A DNA stretch of 17,406 bases, from NCBI GenBank assembly GCA_026991005.1, contig JALXCH010000364.1, positions 1-17,406 of the forward strand, in the 5' to 3' direction. Made by a program: the position numbers and the translations under genes. This document shows positions 1-6,785 of this stretch, in pieces; position 1 is the first letter of the stretch, and each line of letters begins with the position of its first letter. A model generated the notes under the pieces. The model made no database searches, was not told the DNA's origin, and saw only the letters and a list, made by a program, of their open reading frames with translations. This DNA is from Calditrichia bacterium (GTDB lineage: Bacteria; Calditrichota; Calditrichia; RBG-13-44-9).

Positions 1-520
1 CCTCCGGTAAATCCGCCCAGATTCCCTGTAACAGGTAAACCGGCTGGTGGGAATTCAAAAAATTGTAGCGGGAGAGCGCCTGATAGAATTCCGGCGGCAG
101 AATGGTGTACACCCGCACCACATTGGCGCCCATTTGCCCGATAAGCTCCAGCCAGCGGTAATAGTCCTGGTAGCTGGCAGCAAATTCTGCCGGGAAATGC
201 CCGGGCAATGCCACCCCCAGATTCACCCCTTTTAAGAAGAGCGGTTCCCAGTGCCAGCCATCGCCCGGTTTTTGTCCCATTCCGGGATGCATGTGGTAAA
301 TTTCCAGATAATCTCCCCGAGCACGGGCATTGAGCTGTACCTCCGGTTGCAAACGAACAATATCCTGAAGGGTCAGGTTCTCGGGAATAATCTCTTTGGG
401 TGGAATTTCCACCACTACCCGCCGCTTTTCGCGAATGACCTCTTCTATCTTAAACAACCCGTAAACCGTGCTCGAAAACAAAACAAAGAGAATCAGGATG
501 ACCAGAAGTTTCCGTAACAT
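1..520 (-). CDS. Membrane-anchored glycoside hydrolase-like TIM-barrel protein, N-terminal part (3' end outside the window)
   Basis: I translated this open frame from the ATG at 520-518; it has no stop before the left edge, so only the first 173 residues are visible. Residues 1-22 form a hydrophobic segment after a Lys/Arg start (MLRKLLVILILF), a signal anchor or uncleaved signal peptide. A linker follows, and from about residue 98 the text reads FLKGVNLGVALPG, then a helix, then MGANVVRVYTILPPEFY. This resembles the first beta-alpha units of clan GH-A barrels (GH2/GH5/GH17-like). Catalytic glutamates would lie beyond the edge. The start codon directly follows the TAA stop of the TPR-barrel gene, with GGTGAGG seven bases before it inside that gene, so translational coupling is likely. 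By analogy with the hydrolases of Bcs, Pga and Psl loci, it probably trims or remodels the exported polysaccharide in the periplasm. Exact GH family and substrate cannot be told from this piece. Confidence 0.7.
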   Translation of the reverse strand, partial: MLRKLLVILILFVLFSSTVYGLFKIEEVIREKRRVVVEIPPKEIIPENLTLQDIVRLQPEVQLNARARGDYLEIYHMHPGMGQKPGDGWHWEPLFLKGVNLGVALPGHFPAEFAASYQDYYRWLELIGQMGANVVRVYTILPPEFYQALSRYNFLNSHQPVYLLQGIWADLPE

Positions 521-2089
521 TTACAACCTCACCTTCAACGCCAATTGACCGGTTAAATTCTCGTAATAGGGATTGTGAAAATAAGAAAGGTTAATCCCAA
601 TACCCCAGTGCGTCAGTAAGAATCCGCCTTCCAGGCTTGCCACGGTTTGATCGACCTGATCGCTGTTGCTGCCAAACATGCCCTCTCCATACAGATAGAG
701 CACCTTCCATTCGCGGTAAAAACTGGCTCCCAGGCTGTAAGCCACCAATTGCTGAGGTGTGTAATGATAGGGAGAAACGTACTGGTGGTCTGAATAATTA
801 TAGCCCAGGATAAGGTGAAAAGTAAACGGTTTGTAAAGCAGCACGCGCAGGGAGGCAGAAGTTAACAGACGACGGTTGTCCTTCACTGTAAGCAAACCAT
901 TTTTGTCGTACACCCGATCCTGCAAAATTTCCCCCAGCCGAACATTCCCGGACAGGGTGAAACGCCACCAGCGATAACGGAGCGCTGTTTGCAGCGAGCG
1001 GGCAAAGAGATCTTCCCAGGCGTAAAAGAAGTGGTAATTTCCTGTGAGGTAAAGGCGCAAATGCGAATTCACATCCAGCCAGCCGCCCACTTCCAGATCC
1101 TTTAATTCCTGATCCAGAAAGCTGTAATCGACTCGTGCCTTCCACTGGCTGGAAGCGCCATGCCAGGTCAGTGCGACGCTCTGCTGGTCGTAATCCCGAA
1201 AAGACCGGGTGTTGCTGGCCGGGAGAAAACGTACCAGAAACAACCGACTGTTGCGCACCTGCACTTCCCAGCGGTCGTTCAGGCGCTTGCCATAACGCAA
1301 TTCCATGCGGTAACTCTGGTAATCGATGAATTCTTCCGCTTCCTGAATGGCGGTACCGGAAGAGGCAATGCGCCACCCCACCTCCTGTTCTATCTGGCGT
1401 AATTTCTGTTGATATTCCGGGTTGGTGGGATCCAGCTGCTGTGCCCGGGCATAATAGCGCAGCGCTCGAAAGGGTTGATCCTGCCACCAGGCCAGCTTCC
1501 CCAATCCTGCCCAGCTCTCGGCGTAAGTGGGATCAATCTCATTAATCCGCAAATATGCCTCCCGGGCTTCTTTGAGCCTGTCCGCAGCAATGTAAATTCG
1601 GGCCAATCGAAAATAAGATTGGACATTTTCCGGGAGGAAATGGGCTGCTTTTCGGGCACACCATTCGGCCTGTTTCAATTCCCCCTGCCACAAATAAATA
1701 TCCGCCAGACCCCACCAGGCTTCCACATCGGTGGTATCCTGTTGTAATATTTGCAGATAGAGAACCCGGGCAGAATCCAGTTCATCCTGCGCGACATACA
1801 ACCGTGCCAGTGCCAGGCGAGCATCGTAATCCTCGGGAAGATGGTGCAACACCTGCCGGTAAAAGTGAATGGCGCGGGGGATATTACCTTCCTCCTTGCT
1901 GGCGTACCCGGCCAGACGCAGTGCCTCCACGTTACTGCTATCCGCTTCCCACAGCCGCCGGAACTGCTCTACCGCCGCTGCATATTTTCCCTGATTTAAC
2001 AAATCCACCGCCTGCTCCATGCTCTGCGCAGCCAGTGAGCTTAAACCGGAGATTATTCCGTATATCATTAAAATCAACAATGTTCTCAT
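521..2089 (-). CDS. TPR-repeat outer-membrane beta-barrel protein (exopolysaccharide export, PgaA/PelB/YaiO-like architecture)
   Basis: The 522-residue product starts with a signal peptide (MRTLLILMIYG..., predicted cleavage near Ala-Ala-Gln-Ser, residues 20-23). About six TPR-type helical hairpins follow at residues 24-230, with alternating small and aromatic positions and repeated LDP/IDP ends. The rest, about 233-522, alternates polar and hydrophobic residues rich in Tyr, Trp and Arg and ends LALKVRL, as expected of an outer-membrane beta-barrel. This layout matches PgaA, BcsC, PelB and YaiO-type proteins that carry polysaccharide through the periplasm and out. The frame is open to an ATG at 2194 overlapping the glycosyltransferase stop by four bases (ATGA). 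I prefer 2089 because AGGA lies eight bases upstream and the signal peptide then begins at residue 1; the longer form would add 35 polar residues before it. The gene abuts the downstream hydrolase exactly. The substrate polymer is unknown. Confidence 0.85.
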   Translation of the reverse strand: MRTLLILMIYGIISGLSSLAAQSMEQAVDLLNQGKYAAAVEQFRRLWEADSSNVEALRLAGYASKEEGNIPRAIHFYRQVLHHLPEDYDARLALARLYVAQDELDSARVLYLQILQQDTTDVEAWWGLADIYLWQGELKQAEWCARKAAHFLPENVQSYFRLARIYIAADRLKEAREAYLRINEIDPTYAESWAGLGKLAWWQDQPFRALRYYARAQQLDPTNPEYQQKLRQIEQEVGWRIASSGTAIQEAEEFIDYQSYRMELRYGKRLNDRWEVQVRNSRLFLVRFLPASNTRSFRDYDQQSVALTWHGASSQWKARVDYSFLDQELKDLEVGGWLDVNSHLRLYLTGNYHFFYAWEDLFARSLQTALRYRWWRFTLSGNVRLGEILQDRVYDKNGLLTVKDNRRLLTSASLRVLLYKPFTFHLILGYNYSDHQYVSPYHYTPQQLVAYSLGASFYREWKVLYLYGEGMFGSNSDQVDQTVASLEGGFLLTHWGIGINLSYFHNPYYENLTGQLALKVRL

Positions 2090-2190
2090 AGGACACATCC
2101 TGTGTAAATGTTTTTTGTTTTTCATCCCGATGTTTTTGATTCTGTTTCCGGAGTAACCGTTCGGTTTTTGCTCCTGTTCAAAGCCTCCAC

Positions 2191-3690
2191 TCATTGGACT
2201 TTTTCTTCTGCCACCACATTTTCCACTCCCTGCCGGGCAAACTTATTCCAGCTTCGGTAGCCGCGGAAAAAATTCCGTACACCGTTTAATTGCCAGAAAA
2301 CCCGCAGAAACGCGTACGAGAAATCCGAGAGAATGGAATACCCAAGCAGTCTGAGCCAATCCCGCATCCCTTTGTAGCGAAGTGCCTGGCGATTGACCGG
2401 GGAGTGGCGACTGCTCCAGAATTCCACGATGACGGTGGTTACCCCCATGAGCAAAGCGGCACCAAACGTAATGGTGAGCAAAAGCATGAGCAACCAGAGT
2501 CCATGGAGCATGTTTACCATAAGCATAATCAGAAGAAAAGTAAGAGCACTGAGTTTGGCAATGGGAGACAACCACTCGAAAAACAGGTAGTACGGAAGCG
2601 CAAAAAGTCCCAGCGAACCGTAGTGGGGATCGAACAAAATGGCTTTATGGTAAAAGAGCGCTTCCCCCAACCCCCGATGCCAGCGTTCTCGCTGCCGGGA
2701 AAGCTGCGAAATTTTCTCCGGTACCTCAGTCCAGCACACGGGATGCGGCAAAAACACGGTGCGTTCCGGCAAACCGGCATCCCGCGCATAGCGTTTAACC
2801 CGAACCACTACTTCCAGATCTTCGCACACCGTGTAACCGGGTTTGCCAAAATATTTCCGAATAACCGGATGGCGATTGTAGGGGGAAAGGAATCCACCAG
2901 CAGCCAGCAACACATTTTTACGGAACACAGTAAATGCACCGGACATAATGAGCAGCCCCCGAAGTTTCCCCAAACCAGTGCGACTGATCATGAAGGATTT
3001 GATGTACTCGACAATTTGAAACACCACCAGAGGGTTACGCGGGAAGCGGGCCGTTTGCAGCTCCCCATTCACAATGCGCGTATCGTTGAGTACGGCCAGT
3101 TCTCCACCGGTAATGACGACCTCGGGATCTTCTTGAAACGGCTCCACCACTTCCCACAGGGCGCGCCGATCCAGAATGGAATCGGCATCGATGGTGCACA
3201 CATAGGGGAAACGCGCTAATCGCAAACCGGCATTCAACGCATCGGCTTTCCCACCGTTTTGCTTGTCAATCACCCGGATGGTACACCCGTTTGTTTGCAG
3301 TTCGTACACTTTTTGCACCGGTCGTACATCGATAGCATGGTCTCCGGGAAACGGAATGGGTTTAAAATTGCCCAGCGAAAGAACTCTGTTCAGCGTTTCA
3401 TCCGTCGAACCATCATTAATGACAATGACCTCGTACACCGGATAATCCAGTTGCCGCAGCATTTGAATACAGTTGCCGATGGTGGTTTCTTCGTTAAAAG
3501 CCGGTACCAGGATGGACACCCCTTCGATGGGCTTCAAATCCATTTTCGCGGGTGAAACTCTTTTTTTCCGGGAAACATTTCGCAAAAAATCCACTATGAA
3601 AATGCCAAAGAAGAGAACATCCAGCACAAGGTAAAGTGTGAAGTAAAGAATCAGCACATTCTCTGCTATTTGTAATATCAGGAGACCCAT
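2191..3690 (-). CDS. Processive family 2 glycosyltransferase, membrane-bound polysaccharide synthase (PgaC/BcsA/HasA-like)
   Basis: This 499-residue inner-membrane enzyme should polymerise a nucleotide-sugar into exopolysaccharide on the cytoplasmic face and extrude it. Helices lie near residues 5-35, then a GT-A domain, then several helices between about 360 and 425 and a further hydrophobic stretch near 445-465. All hallmark motifs are visible: NDGSTD at 92-97, NGGKAD at 145-150, DAD at 168-170, ED at 290-291 (acceptor-site acid) and QRERW at 333-337 (the QxxRW motif of processive synthases). No PilZ domain follows, so direct c-di-GMP control as in BcsA is not evident. The ATG at 3690 has AAAGGT about eight bases upstream. 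It sits 63 bases after the lipoprotein gene and immediately before the TPR-barrel gene, which suggests a synthase-dependent export operon. The product could be poly-GlcNAc, cellulose-like or another beta-glycan; sequence alone does not decide this. Confidence 0.93.
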   Translation of the reverse strand: MGLLILQIAENVLILYFTLYLVLDVLFFGIFIVDFLRNVSRKKRVSPAKMDLKPIEGVSILVPAFNEETTIGNCIQMLRQLDYPVYEVIVINDGSTDETLNRVLSLGNFKPIPFPGDHAIDVRPVQKVYELQTNGCTIRVIDKQNGGKADALNAGLRLARFPYVCTIDADSILDRRALWEVVEPFQEDPEVVITGGELAVLNDTRIVNGELQTARFPRNPLVVFQIVEYIKSFMISRTGLGKLRGLLIMSGAFTVFRKNVLLAAGGFLSPYNRHPVIRKYFGKPGYTVCEDLEVVVRVKRYARDAGLPERTVFLPHPVCWTEVPEKISQLSRQRERWHRGLGEALFYHKAILFDPHYGSLGLFALPYYLFFEWLSPIAKLSALTFLLIMLMVNMLHGLWLLMLLLTITFGAALLMGVTTVIVEFWSSRHSPVNRQALRYKGMRDWLRLLGYSILSDFSYAFLRVFWQLNGVRNFFRGYRSWNKFARQGVENVVAEEKVQ

Positions 3691-3753
3691 GAAACGTAAC
3701 CTTTGATTTTCTCGAAAGTAAGTACCAATTTTTTATATGATCTTAACCATGAA

Positions 3754-4683
3754 TCAATTATTCACGACCACGGTAATGACCCGCGAATCGCTCTGATTGC
3801 CCGATGTATCGGTGGCTCTTGCCATGAGGGAGTAATTCCCGTTGGCGTACTGAGTGGAATTCAGATTAATCTCATAAGGTGGATTGGTGAGGGTGGCAAT
3901 GCGGGTACCACTCCACCATACTTCCACACTATCGATGCCGCGGTCATCCGTTACGGCCAGTTGAATGGGAAAGGTGCCGCTCACCGTTTGCCAGTCTGCC
4001 GGATGCAGAATTTGCACCTCCGGTGGGGTTACATCCGGTGGATTGATGGTGACGGTGACGGTGGAGGAGTAACTCTGATTTCCGGCCCAATCCCTGGCGC
4101 GCACCCGCAGGGTGGCATTTCCGCTGTATTGGCCGACGGGAATGCTCCAGAGGTAAGGGGCATGGGTAAGGGTTTGCAGGGAGTCCCCATTAAAAAATCC
4201 CGTGACCTGCCGGATGCCCTGGTTATCACTGGCCTGGATTTTCACCGTCAGGGTGTCGCCAACAAATTCGCTCCAGTCGGCGGGGAACAGGATAGCGACA
4301 CGGGGTGGTTCGGTATCGGACAAATCGGGGAAATAAACCGTGATGAGTTGAGAAAAAGCGGCATTGTTATTTTCATCTACCGCTTTGGCCAGTAAGGTAA
4401 CCTGGTTACGGGTAGAGTCCACCTGCAAAGGGAAGGAATAGGGTGCATCGAAGGTACTGTCCGCCGGTTGACCATTTACCAGCAGGATGACTTTGCTTAC
4501 TTTACGGTTATCCATAGCGGTGACCCGCACGGTGAATTCTCGGGTGGTCAGGGTTTCGAAATCGCCCGGATAGGTAATCATCACCTGAGGAGGATTCACA
4601 TCCAGATTTTCTTCGGTACCGGTGCGGCTGCAACCCAGAAACGTGAGTCCAATGATGCCCAGTAACAATACAAACCATCTCAT
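3754..4683 (-). CDS. Lipoprotein with three tandem bacterial Ig-like domains
   Basis: The product has 309 residues. Residues 1-18 are a type II signal peptide ending in the lipobox Leu-Gly-Cys (Cys18), so it should be lipid-anchored, probably in the outer membrane. Three Ig-like repeats of about 90 residues follow at roughly 31-118, 126-215 and 220-307. Each opens with PP-x-V-x-I-x-x-P-(A/G)-D and carries a D-N/D-R-x-(V/I) turn, an AP-Y/PP-Y motif and an ARA/AKA-x-D strand near its end, typical of Big-type Ig domains. No catalytic motif is present. The reading frame stays open to 5013, but the ATG at 4683 has AGGAG eight bases upstream and places the signal peptide at residue 1, so I chose it. 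It lies upstream of and co-directional with the polysaccharide synthase, with 63 bases and no terminator between them, so co-transcription is plausible. A role in binding or anchoring surface polymer is inference only. Confidence 0.85.
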   Translation of the reverse strand: MRWFVLLLGIIGLTFLGCSRTGTEENLDVNPPQVMITYPGDFETLTTREFTVRVTAMDNRKVSKVILLVNGQPADSTFDAPYSFPLQVDSTRNQVTLLAKAVDENNNAAFSQLITVYFPDLSDTEPPRVAILFPADWSEFVGDTLTVKIQASDNQGIRQVTGFFNGDSLQTLTHAPYLWSIPVGQYSGNATLRVRARDWAGNQSYSSTVTVTINPPDVTPPEVQILHPADWQTVSGTFPIQLAVTDDRGIDSVEVWWSGTRIATLTNPPYEINLNSTQYANGNYSLMARATDTSGNQSDSRVITVVVNN

Positions 4684-4729
4684 TCTCGCTTCTCCTGATG
4701 TTTGGTGCCATGATGAAATATTTGCTGTG

Positions 4730-4766
4730 CCAGAGGGAGAGATATTGCAAAATTTGCATCCTCTGG
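4730..4766. promoter_or_regulatory. Candidate operator or leader hairpin upstream of the Ig-repeat lipoprotein
   Basis: Outer arms CCAGAGG (4730-4736) and CCTCTGG (4760-4766) surround a 13-base palindrome TGCAAAATTTGCA (4746-4758). The whole element is 47-83 bases upstream of the lipoprotein start at 4683. It could be a repressor site or an RNA hairpin in the leader of the exopolysaccharide operon. The outer and inner dyads are offset by four bases, so they may not act as one structure. Confidence 0.35.
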
Positions 4767-4998
4767 AGTTTTTTCTATATTTCCGAATAGATATAACATG
4801 TTTATTTTTCAGCATTTGCGCCAAACTCCACCAGCTTTTTAGTTTCTGATTTGCAGATAGAATAACACAAATTGTGCCAGAGAGGGAAAATTGGAGATTG
4901 AGGGTAGGATAATTTTGTTGGGAATTATTTCTCACAAATAGAATTTGTGGGTTGGTTGTATTCCGTTTCTCCGGAGCAGATCTGCGAGTGCGAGCAGA

Positions 4999-5184
4999 CA
5001 GGATGCTACGCATTCATCCTGGTAGAAAGAGCACCTGCCCATGTGCACGTTTTTAATTAATTTGTAATTCTTAATTCAAAATTCTCAATTCCATCAGTGT
5101 CGCCCTTTCAGGGCTCCATTTTTGGGGTGTTTTCTATTCCCAGGGCTTTGCCCTGGGCTATCCCTGTTTGAGTGCTTCGCACTC
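4999..5184. repeat. Modular palindromic repeat, copy A
   Basis: Starts with an imperfect hairpin CAGGATG/CATCCTG (4999-5021), then an AATTC-rich tract (about 5056-5090). Next come three perfect stems with three-base loops: GCCCT-TTC-AGGGC (5102-5114), CCCAGGGC-TTT-GCCCTGGG (5139-5157) and GAGTGC-TTC-GCACTC (5170-5184). The spacing and loop style match copy B while the stem sequences differ, which means the structure is kept rather than the bases. This resembles REP-like intergenic elements moved by RAYT/IS200-type transposases; no such transposase is in the window. Confidence 0.75.
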
Positions 5185-5300
5185 CTGATGCCTTAATGCT
5201 TCAATTTCACTCTTTTTTGCATCTATATTGGCTTTAAATCCTGCCAGAAAATTATTTTGTTTCATAGCACCGGATTGTGTCAATATGCACGAACCCGCAT

Positions 5301-5440
5301 AATTCAAAATTCTTAATTCAAAATTCAAAATTATTTCTGTCGTCCTTACAGGACTCAAATAGGTTGGGTGGAAATTCCTTTTCCCATGGCTGAAAGCCAT
5401 GGGCTAATATCTGTCGGCCACTCCGTGGCCTCTCACCCTG
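5301..5440. repeat. Modular palindromic repeat, copy B
   Basis: An AATTCAAAATTC-type tract (5301-5332) leads into TTATTTCTGTCG and three stems: GTCCT-TAC-AGGAC (5342-5354), CCCATGGCT-GAA-AGCCATGGG (5383-5403) and GGCCAC-TCC-GTGGCC (5416-5430). All arms are perfect and all loops are three bases long. The tract and the first 16 or so bases after it are shared almost exactly with copy C. The three-stem order matches copy A. Confidence 0.78.
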
Positions 5441-5504
5441 CCAAGGGAAGTGACTTTTTTTAACGGAAGCAAAGTATTCACACCACAAGTCCGTACGAAT
5501 CTAA

Positions 5505-5620
5505 TAATTCAAAATTCTTAATTCAAAATTCAAAATTCAAAATTATTTCTGTCGTCCTTGCGGTACTCAAACGGGTTTGTTGGAAATTCCCATTCCTTCG
5601 TGGCCTCTCTCATCCTGGTA
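5505..5620. repeat. Modular palindromic repeat, copy C (degenerate)
   Basis: The same AT-rich tract, here with an extra CAAAATT unit (5505-5545), is followed by TTATTTCTGTCGTCCTT as in copy B. Its first stem is then broken (CGGTACTC in place of CAGGACTC), the second stem is missing, and only GTGGCCTCTC of the third remains. It ends CATCCTGGTA (5611-5620), identical to bases 5015-5024 in copy A. The decay of the stems suggests an old, no longer constrained copy. Confidence 0.65.
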
Positions 5621-5809
5621 CAGGAAATTCATTCCTTTAATCAGAAAATTTCATCTAATTCGTTAAGTAAAAAATAATTTTTAATTGTACTGGATTCCTA
5701 CTTTAAATCTGCATGCATGAAATCAATTTAAAAATAGAATTTCAAAAAAATTTGATTTGCATTTTTAGAAAAAATTTTTAAACTAAAGAAAAATTATATG
5801 GGAGGATAT

Positions 5810-6217
5810 ATGAGATATTCTATCATCTCCATGTTGTTTTTAATATTGTTTTTAAATTATTTTAATTGTAACAAAAAAAGTCCCGTGCAGCCGGAAAATC
5901 ATAAGCCGGAAATTTTATCACTGAAGGTATTTCCCGAGGTAGTAAAACCTTCCGATTCCCTTATTGTCATTTGCGAAGCAATTGACCCCGATGGTGATAC
6001 TCTGGTCTATGATTGGAGTACAGATGGAGTAGTTCGAATAAAAGGAACAAATGATTTTACATTATATCACACTTCAGAAAATACCCGCGTTTTCTATGCT
6101 CCGGACAGCTCATATGTTACTGCTCCTCTGGACTCTTTTGAGATTTGGTGCCATGTAAGAGATGTAAAAGGTGGCAGTGCTTCGGGATTAGTGTTTTTTT
6201 ATGTTAAAAAAGATTAA
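5810..6217 (+). CDS. Small AT-rich lipoprotein with one Ig/PKD-like domain
   Basis: The product has 135 residues. Residues 1-19 are a hydrophobic signal (MRYSIISMLFLILF) followed by Cys20 and the linker NKKSPVQP, the layout of many short lipoproteins; the lipobox Tyr-Phe-Asn-Cys is non-canonical at -1, so lipidation is likely but not certain. From about residue 31 a single domain with HKPEI, CEAIDPDGDTLVYDW and a final CHVRDVKGG...VFFYV strand resembles a PKD/cadherin-like beta-sandwich. Cys55 and Cys114 could pair. GGAGG lies four bases before the ATG at 5810, so I prefer it over the ATG at 5798, which precedes the ribosome site. Base composition is clearly more AT-rich than the flanking genes and it stands alone between repeat-rich spacers, which suggests recent acquisition or weak constraint. 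No function can be assigned. Confidence 0.75.
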   Translation: MRYSIISMLFLILFLNYFNCNKKSPVQPENHKPEILSLKVFPEVVKPSDSLIVICEAIDPDGDTLVYDWSTDGVVRIKGTNDFTLYHTSENTRVFYAPDSSYVTAPLDSFEIWCHVRDVKGGSASGLVFFYVKKD

Positions 6218-6785
6218 ATGAAAATTATTCAGCACATGTACACAAGAGAATCACAGAAAAAATAAAATTATACATTTAACATCCGAGCGAAACGAAGAAT
6301 TTCTAACATTTTTTAGTTGCATTTGTAATTAGCTGAGTTAACAAACCGAACGGACAGAATCTCTGAACTCGCTTTTGTCCGCGACGTCTCGGGAGAAGCG
6401 AAGAATGAAATCCCACATTCCAGATAACAAATCCCAAAATAACAAGCATTAAACTACAAAATCCAAATGATTTAACAGATTCTTTCATAACCTAATTATG
6501 TCTTCTTTTTCATTCGTGATTATTCGTGTTATTCCTGGTTAAATATCAATTTGCGTAATTCATGGAAGTACCTGAGGATTCTGAAAAAGGGCTTGTTAAG
6601 GGGATGCACATGAACAGGGTAAGCCATGTAACCTGGCTCTCCGGAGTCTGAAATCAACAATCCAGCGTAAAGATTTTTGCCACCACGGGTAAATTCACTA
6701 TTTTTCTTGCATTTAATTAACTCAATACTTTATTTTTCTAAGCTTTAGAACGGAAGTAAAGTCAAATAAAAAAGAAAGGGTAAAT
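6218..6785. other. AT-rich spacer with repeat-like debris, no convincing gene
   Basis: No credible coding frame. A weak dyad CGGACA (6351-6356)/TGTCCG (6376-6381) and the neighbouring GTCTCGGGAGAAGCGAAG stretch look like remnants of a dispersed element. The segments around 6424-6465 (CAAATCCCAAAATAACAAG-like) and 6511-6540 (ATTCGTGATTATTCGTG-like) are low-complexity tracts of a kind often dispersed in such genomes. AACGGAAGTAAAGT (6749-6762) nearly repeats bases 5462-5475. A 61-codon minus frame at 6303-6488 lies over this material and is rejected. A weak promoter is marked near 6707-6736. Confidence 0.6.
6707..6736 (+). promoter_or_regulatory. Weak sigma-70-like promoter candidate for the five-helix membrane protein
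   Basis: TTGCAT (6707-6712) and TATTTT (6731-6736) are 18 bases apart. Transcription would start near 6743, about 43 bases before the ATG at 6786. The region is AT-rich, so chance matches are common. Confidence 0.25.

Larger units (their letters stand above)
4684..5809. other. AT-rich intergenic region with hairpin repeats, no convincing gene
   Basis: About 1.1 kb without a supported gene. It holds the leader of the lipoprotein operon with a dyad at 4730-4766, a small hairpin CACAAAT/ATTTGTG at 4933-4949, two overlapping palindromes CTCCGGAG (4969-4976) and GCAGATCTGC (4976-4985), and three diverged copies of a modular palindromic repeat described separately. The last 180 bases before 5810 are very AT-rich and look like a promoter and leader region, but I see no firm -35/-10 pair. 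A frame of 80 codons on the minus strand (5158-5400) runs straight through two repeat copies and is not a credible gene. Confidence 0.7.

Noticed and set aside
2290..3219. A 309-codon plus-strand open frame
   Set aside because: It is antisense to the glycosyltransferase, whose motifs are intact; the plus-strand product is low in hydrophobic cores and matches nothing I know.
3703..4395. A 230-codon plus-strand open frame
   Set aside because: It is the shadow of the Ig-repeat lipoprotein on the opposite strand.
4684..5013. N-terminal extension of the Ig-repeat lipoprotein
   Set aside because: The extension would bury the signal peptide and lipobox; AGGAG before the ATG at 4683 marks the real start.
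5158..5400. An 80-codon minus-strand frame in the hairpin field
   Set aside because: It reads through two hairpin copies and an AATTC tract; composition follows the repeats rather than a protein.
5301..5545. A CRISPR-like array
   Set aside because: The repeated units are short AATTC-type tracts with no uniform repeat-spacer periodicity and there are no cas genes.
6303..6488. A 61-codon minus-strand frame with a hydrophobic stretch
   Set aside because: It lies on repeat-like debris, has no ribosome site of note and ends without domain content.
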